DNA from: Notospermus geniculatus
Taxonomy: Eukaryota > Nemertea > Pilidiophora > Heteronemertea > Lineidae
DNA: 64,000 bases
Assembly (NCBI GenBank): GCA_002633025.1
Contig: NMRB01003251.1
Location: 1-64,000 of the forward strand
Reading direction: 5' to 3'
Every line of letters begins with the position of its first letter. The first letter of the stretch is position 1. The notes beneath the pieces were generated by a model. The model ran no database searches and was not told the DNA's origin. It saw only the letters and a program-made list of their open reading frames with translations. Position numbers and translations under genes: made by a program. This document shows, in pieces, positions 61,904 through 64,000 of this stretch.

Positions 61904-64000
61904 ATGGCGTATACTTGTTCACAGTGTGGCAAGAGCTTTCAACATAAGACACATTTGACCAGACACAGGAAGTCGCATGGTGAAAATAATTTCGTTTGTG
62001 AAGATTGTGGCTTTTCTACACACAGAAAAGATGTACTGGATCGGCATGTAAATGGTGTTCATAAAACCGTTAAAACACATCAGTGTGCTGTGTGTGACAA
62101 AAAATTTAACACAAGCAGTAATTTGAAAAGACACATGCATATTCATAAAACAGGTAGTACTGAGACTAAGAAACGAAAAAGTGATAACGATGGAAGTGGG
62201 CTGGCTAATAAACGAGTCAAGGGCTCTAGTGAGGAGAACGTTTCCATCAACGATGGCTCAGAGTCTGGTGGCGAAACCTGGTCTGGCAATCGAACTGACC
62301 ATATTGATCAGACAGTTTCAGGGTCAGCAGATCCTGCACAGTCTATCAGTCAAGCAGAATTAACTCATGACCCTGACAACCAAGAGACCCATACAAGTTT
62401 GTCGGATTCTGTTGAACACTTCAACTTTATCCAACCCGAACACGAGGACGTATTCAAACAACATTGGAATCAAATACGAGACAAAAAACGAACCAATGGC
62501 AAAAGACAAAAGCTGTATAATTATGAACTGAAAACTACCACCATTGATGAATTACAAGACAAATTTAAAACTGTCTACATTGAGCAGGACTCTGTATATA
62601 AAGTCAATTATGCCTTTGGGTTCATTATACGTCATAACTTGACAGGGGAGAAAAGGTATTATCATGCTTCTAACAATAATAGAGTGCTTGAACGCCCAGC
62701 AGTCATTCAGAATAGAGGTGATCTGCAGATGCTAGTCGCTGGTTTGGGGCAGATTGATTTGTTGGAGTATGCCCAAAAACAAAGACCAAACAGCCAATGG
62801 GTCGTTTCTCGGGTAACAAATGTGCTAGTGTATGTTTATCCTCTACAAGAAACTCCAATAGGGGCAAGTGTGGAACTTCCATCCCATATCAGAAGGAATC
62901 CATCCATAATAGGACTAGACAAGAAACGAGGGTCACAGAAAAGACCGATTGAGGACAATTTATGTTTTTTCCGATGTCTGGCCTTACAATTTGGAGCCAG
63001 TGTACTATCACTGGAACGTCCTACAGCTGAACTATTTAACAGATATCATGAAGCATCTGGGATGGTCAAACATGAATTCGAAGGTGTGACACTGGATGAT
63101 TTGAATTTCCTGGAATGTCTTTTTGAAATCAATATTGAAGTATATTCTATAGACCAGCAAGCACATGCGTCCGTTGTGCGTCGCAGTGATACGCACTACA
63201 AAGACACTATGTACCTAAACTTGTATCATAACCACTTCAGTTTCATCTCTGACTTTACACGTTATTCCAAAACCTACAAATGTTCCAACTGTGAGAGTGT
63301 GTTCAAAACCAAATGGCAATGTGATCGTCATGAGAAATCGTGCCCGGGGAAACCAAAGTACAAATTTGACAATAGAGGGGTATTTATGCCACCAACAAGC
63401 GTGTTTACTAAACTAGCGCAACGTGGCATTTATACTCCTCACCACTTTTACCCGTACAGAGTCACCTATGACATTGAATGTTTAAATGACAAAAACATTG
63501 AAACATCAAACACCGAAAAGCTGACGTGGATTGCAACACATCGTGTTGCATCCATCAGTGTTTGCAGTAATTTGCCAGGATATACAGAGCCGAAATGTTT
63601 CGTCTCTGATGGGGATGAAAAAAGTCTTGTCAGACGTGTTGTTGACTACTTGGAAGTCATAGCATTGTGCGCTCATGATCTCATTGAGACCATGTACCAG
63701 GACACAACAGATCGACTAAAGCATTTGGTGAAAGAAGAAACAGAAGCGTTTGATTGTGCACCCTCCAAACGAAAAGGGGCCCGTCCCATTGCAACTCTTC
63801 TGGCGGAATTTGAACGGTGGAAAAAGCAGCTGCCTGTTGTTGGGTTCAATTCGTCCAAATACGATTTGAATGCCATGAAGAGTGCATTTTTCCCCGCCCT
63901 CCTGGCTGTGACAGCGCAGGATCAAATCGGTCAAGCAAACGTGACTGTTATTAAAAAGTTAAACACATATATGGCGATCAGTACTGACAATTTCAAAATA
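61904..64000 (+). CDS. POLB: Zinc finger-OTU-like-PolB of a second Polinton, runs off the window
   Basis: Open for 699 codons from the ATG to the window edge without a break. Only one set of three C2H2-type fingers is present (residues 1-84). Then come the KKRKSDNDGSG linker, the OTU-like Cys block (EDNLCFFRCLAL) and His block (LYHNHFSFISDF), the zinc knuckle, Exo I (YDIECLND) and Exo II (VVGFNSSKYDLNAMK). Its linker before Exo I matches variant 1 at 57.2-59.3 kb, not variant 2. The palm lies beyond the window. B-family, protein-primed polymerase of a Polinton; the intact frame suggests a younger copy than the leftward one. Confidence 0.85.
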   Translation, partial: MAYTCSQCGKSFQHKTHLTRHRKSHGENNFVCEDCGFSTHRKDVLDRHVNGVHKTVKTHQCAVCDKKFNTSSNLKRHMHIHKTGSTETKKRKSDNDGSGLANKRVKGSSEENVSINDGSESGGETWSGNRTDHIDQTVSGSADPAQSISQAELTHDPDNQETHTSLSDSVEHFNFIQPEHEDVFKQHWNQIRDKKRTNGKRQKLYNYELKTTTIDELQDKFKTVYIEQDSVYKVNYAFGFIIRHNLTGEKRYYHASNNNRVLERPAVIQNRGDLQMLVAGLGQIDLLEYAQKQRPNSQWVVSRVTNVLVYVYPLQETPIGASVELPSHIRRNPSIIGLDKKRGSQKRPIEDNLCFFRCLALQFGASVLSLERPTAELFNRYHEASGMVKHEFEGVTLDDLNFLECLFEINIEVYSIDQQAHASVVRRSDTHYKDTMYLNLYHNHFSFISDFTRYSKTYKCSNCESVFKTKWQCDRHEKSCPGKPKYKFDNRGVFMPPTSVFTKLAQRGIYTPHHFYPYRVTYDIECLNDKNIETSNTEKLTWIATHRVASISVCSNLPGYTEPKCFVSDGDEKSLVRRVVDYLEVIALCAHDLIETMYQDTTDRLKHLVKEETEAFDCAPSKRKGARPIATLLAEFERWKKQLPVVGFNSSKYDLNAMKSAFFPALLAVTAQDQIGQANVTVIKKLNTYMAISTDNFKI

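Overview
The window reads as nuclear DNA of an invertebrate animal, most likely marine: genes have GT-AG introns, intergenic DNA is crowded with small inverted-repeat transposons, and animal-type mobile elements (Polinton/Maverick, Tigger/pogo, CACTA/EnSpm with introns, mariner-like) fill it. The palindromes TAGGCCTA, ACATGTACATGT and ACCGGTACCGGT recur throughout. I cannot name the species. I see no clear single-copy host gene; almost every supportable coding region belongs to a mobile element or to a duplicated unit of unknown nature.

Region 1, about 1-23.5 kb: a segmental duplication. Copy A (about 0.79-6.2 kb) and copy B (about 10.13-17.3 kb) share an unrecognised spliced minus-strand gene with an acidic/serine-threonine first exon and a coiled-coil second exon, plus small transposons. 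Differences between the copies act as filled and empty sites and define several insertions exactly: a 961-bp element with 53-bp inverted repeats and 9-bp target duplication, a 150-bp MITE, a 697-bp element rich in ACCG, and a 209-bp mariner-type MITE. tRNA-derived SINEs are scattered in both copies. A 2.47-kb tandem duplication follows (17.4-22.4 kb).

Region 2, 24.5-34.8 kb: a multi-exon CACTA (tnp2-type) transposase gene on the plus strand, split by a 4.55-kb Tigger/pogo element inserted at a TA. The Tigger has an intact DDE transposase and, convergent to it, a second ORF resembling a HIRAN domain. Two MITEs with TTAA-type targets sit inside the Tigger, so nesting is three deep.

Region 3, 35-46 kb: degenerate transposons (an inverted relative of the element at 6.4-7.8 kb, a mariner derivative keeping only its helix-turn-helix, a hAT-like fragment) and degenerate tandem repeats of about 145 bp.

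Region 4, 46-64 kb: Polinton/Maverick sequence. On the minus strand, from 59.3 kb leftwards: a zinc finger-OTU-like-PolB DNA polymerase, a 253-aa protein, the start of a packaging ATPase fused by deletion to a PC4-like tail, a basic core-like protein, a 234-aa protein, a retroviral-type integrase, then a small basic protein, a double jelly-roll type major capsid protein, an adenain-type protease and a 163-aa protein. A second Polinton faces it head to head from 61.2 kb and runs off the window. The leftward copy is clearly inactive: polymerase, protease, ATPase and integrase are all broken. Six single N bases occur; two or three of them coincide with sequence discontinuities, so some rearrangements may be assembly joins.
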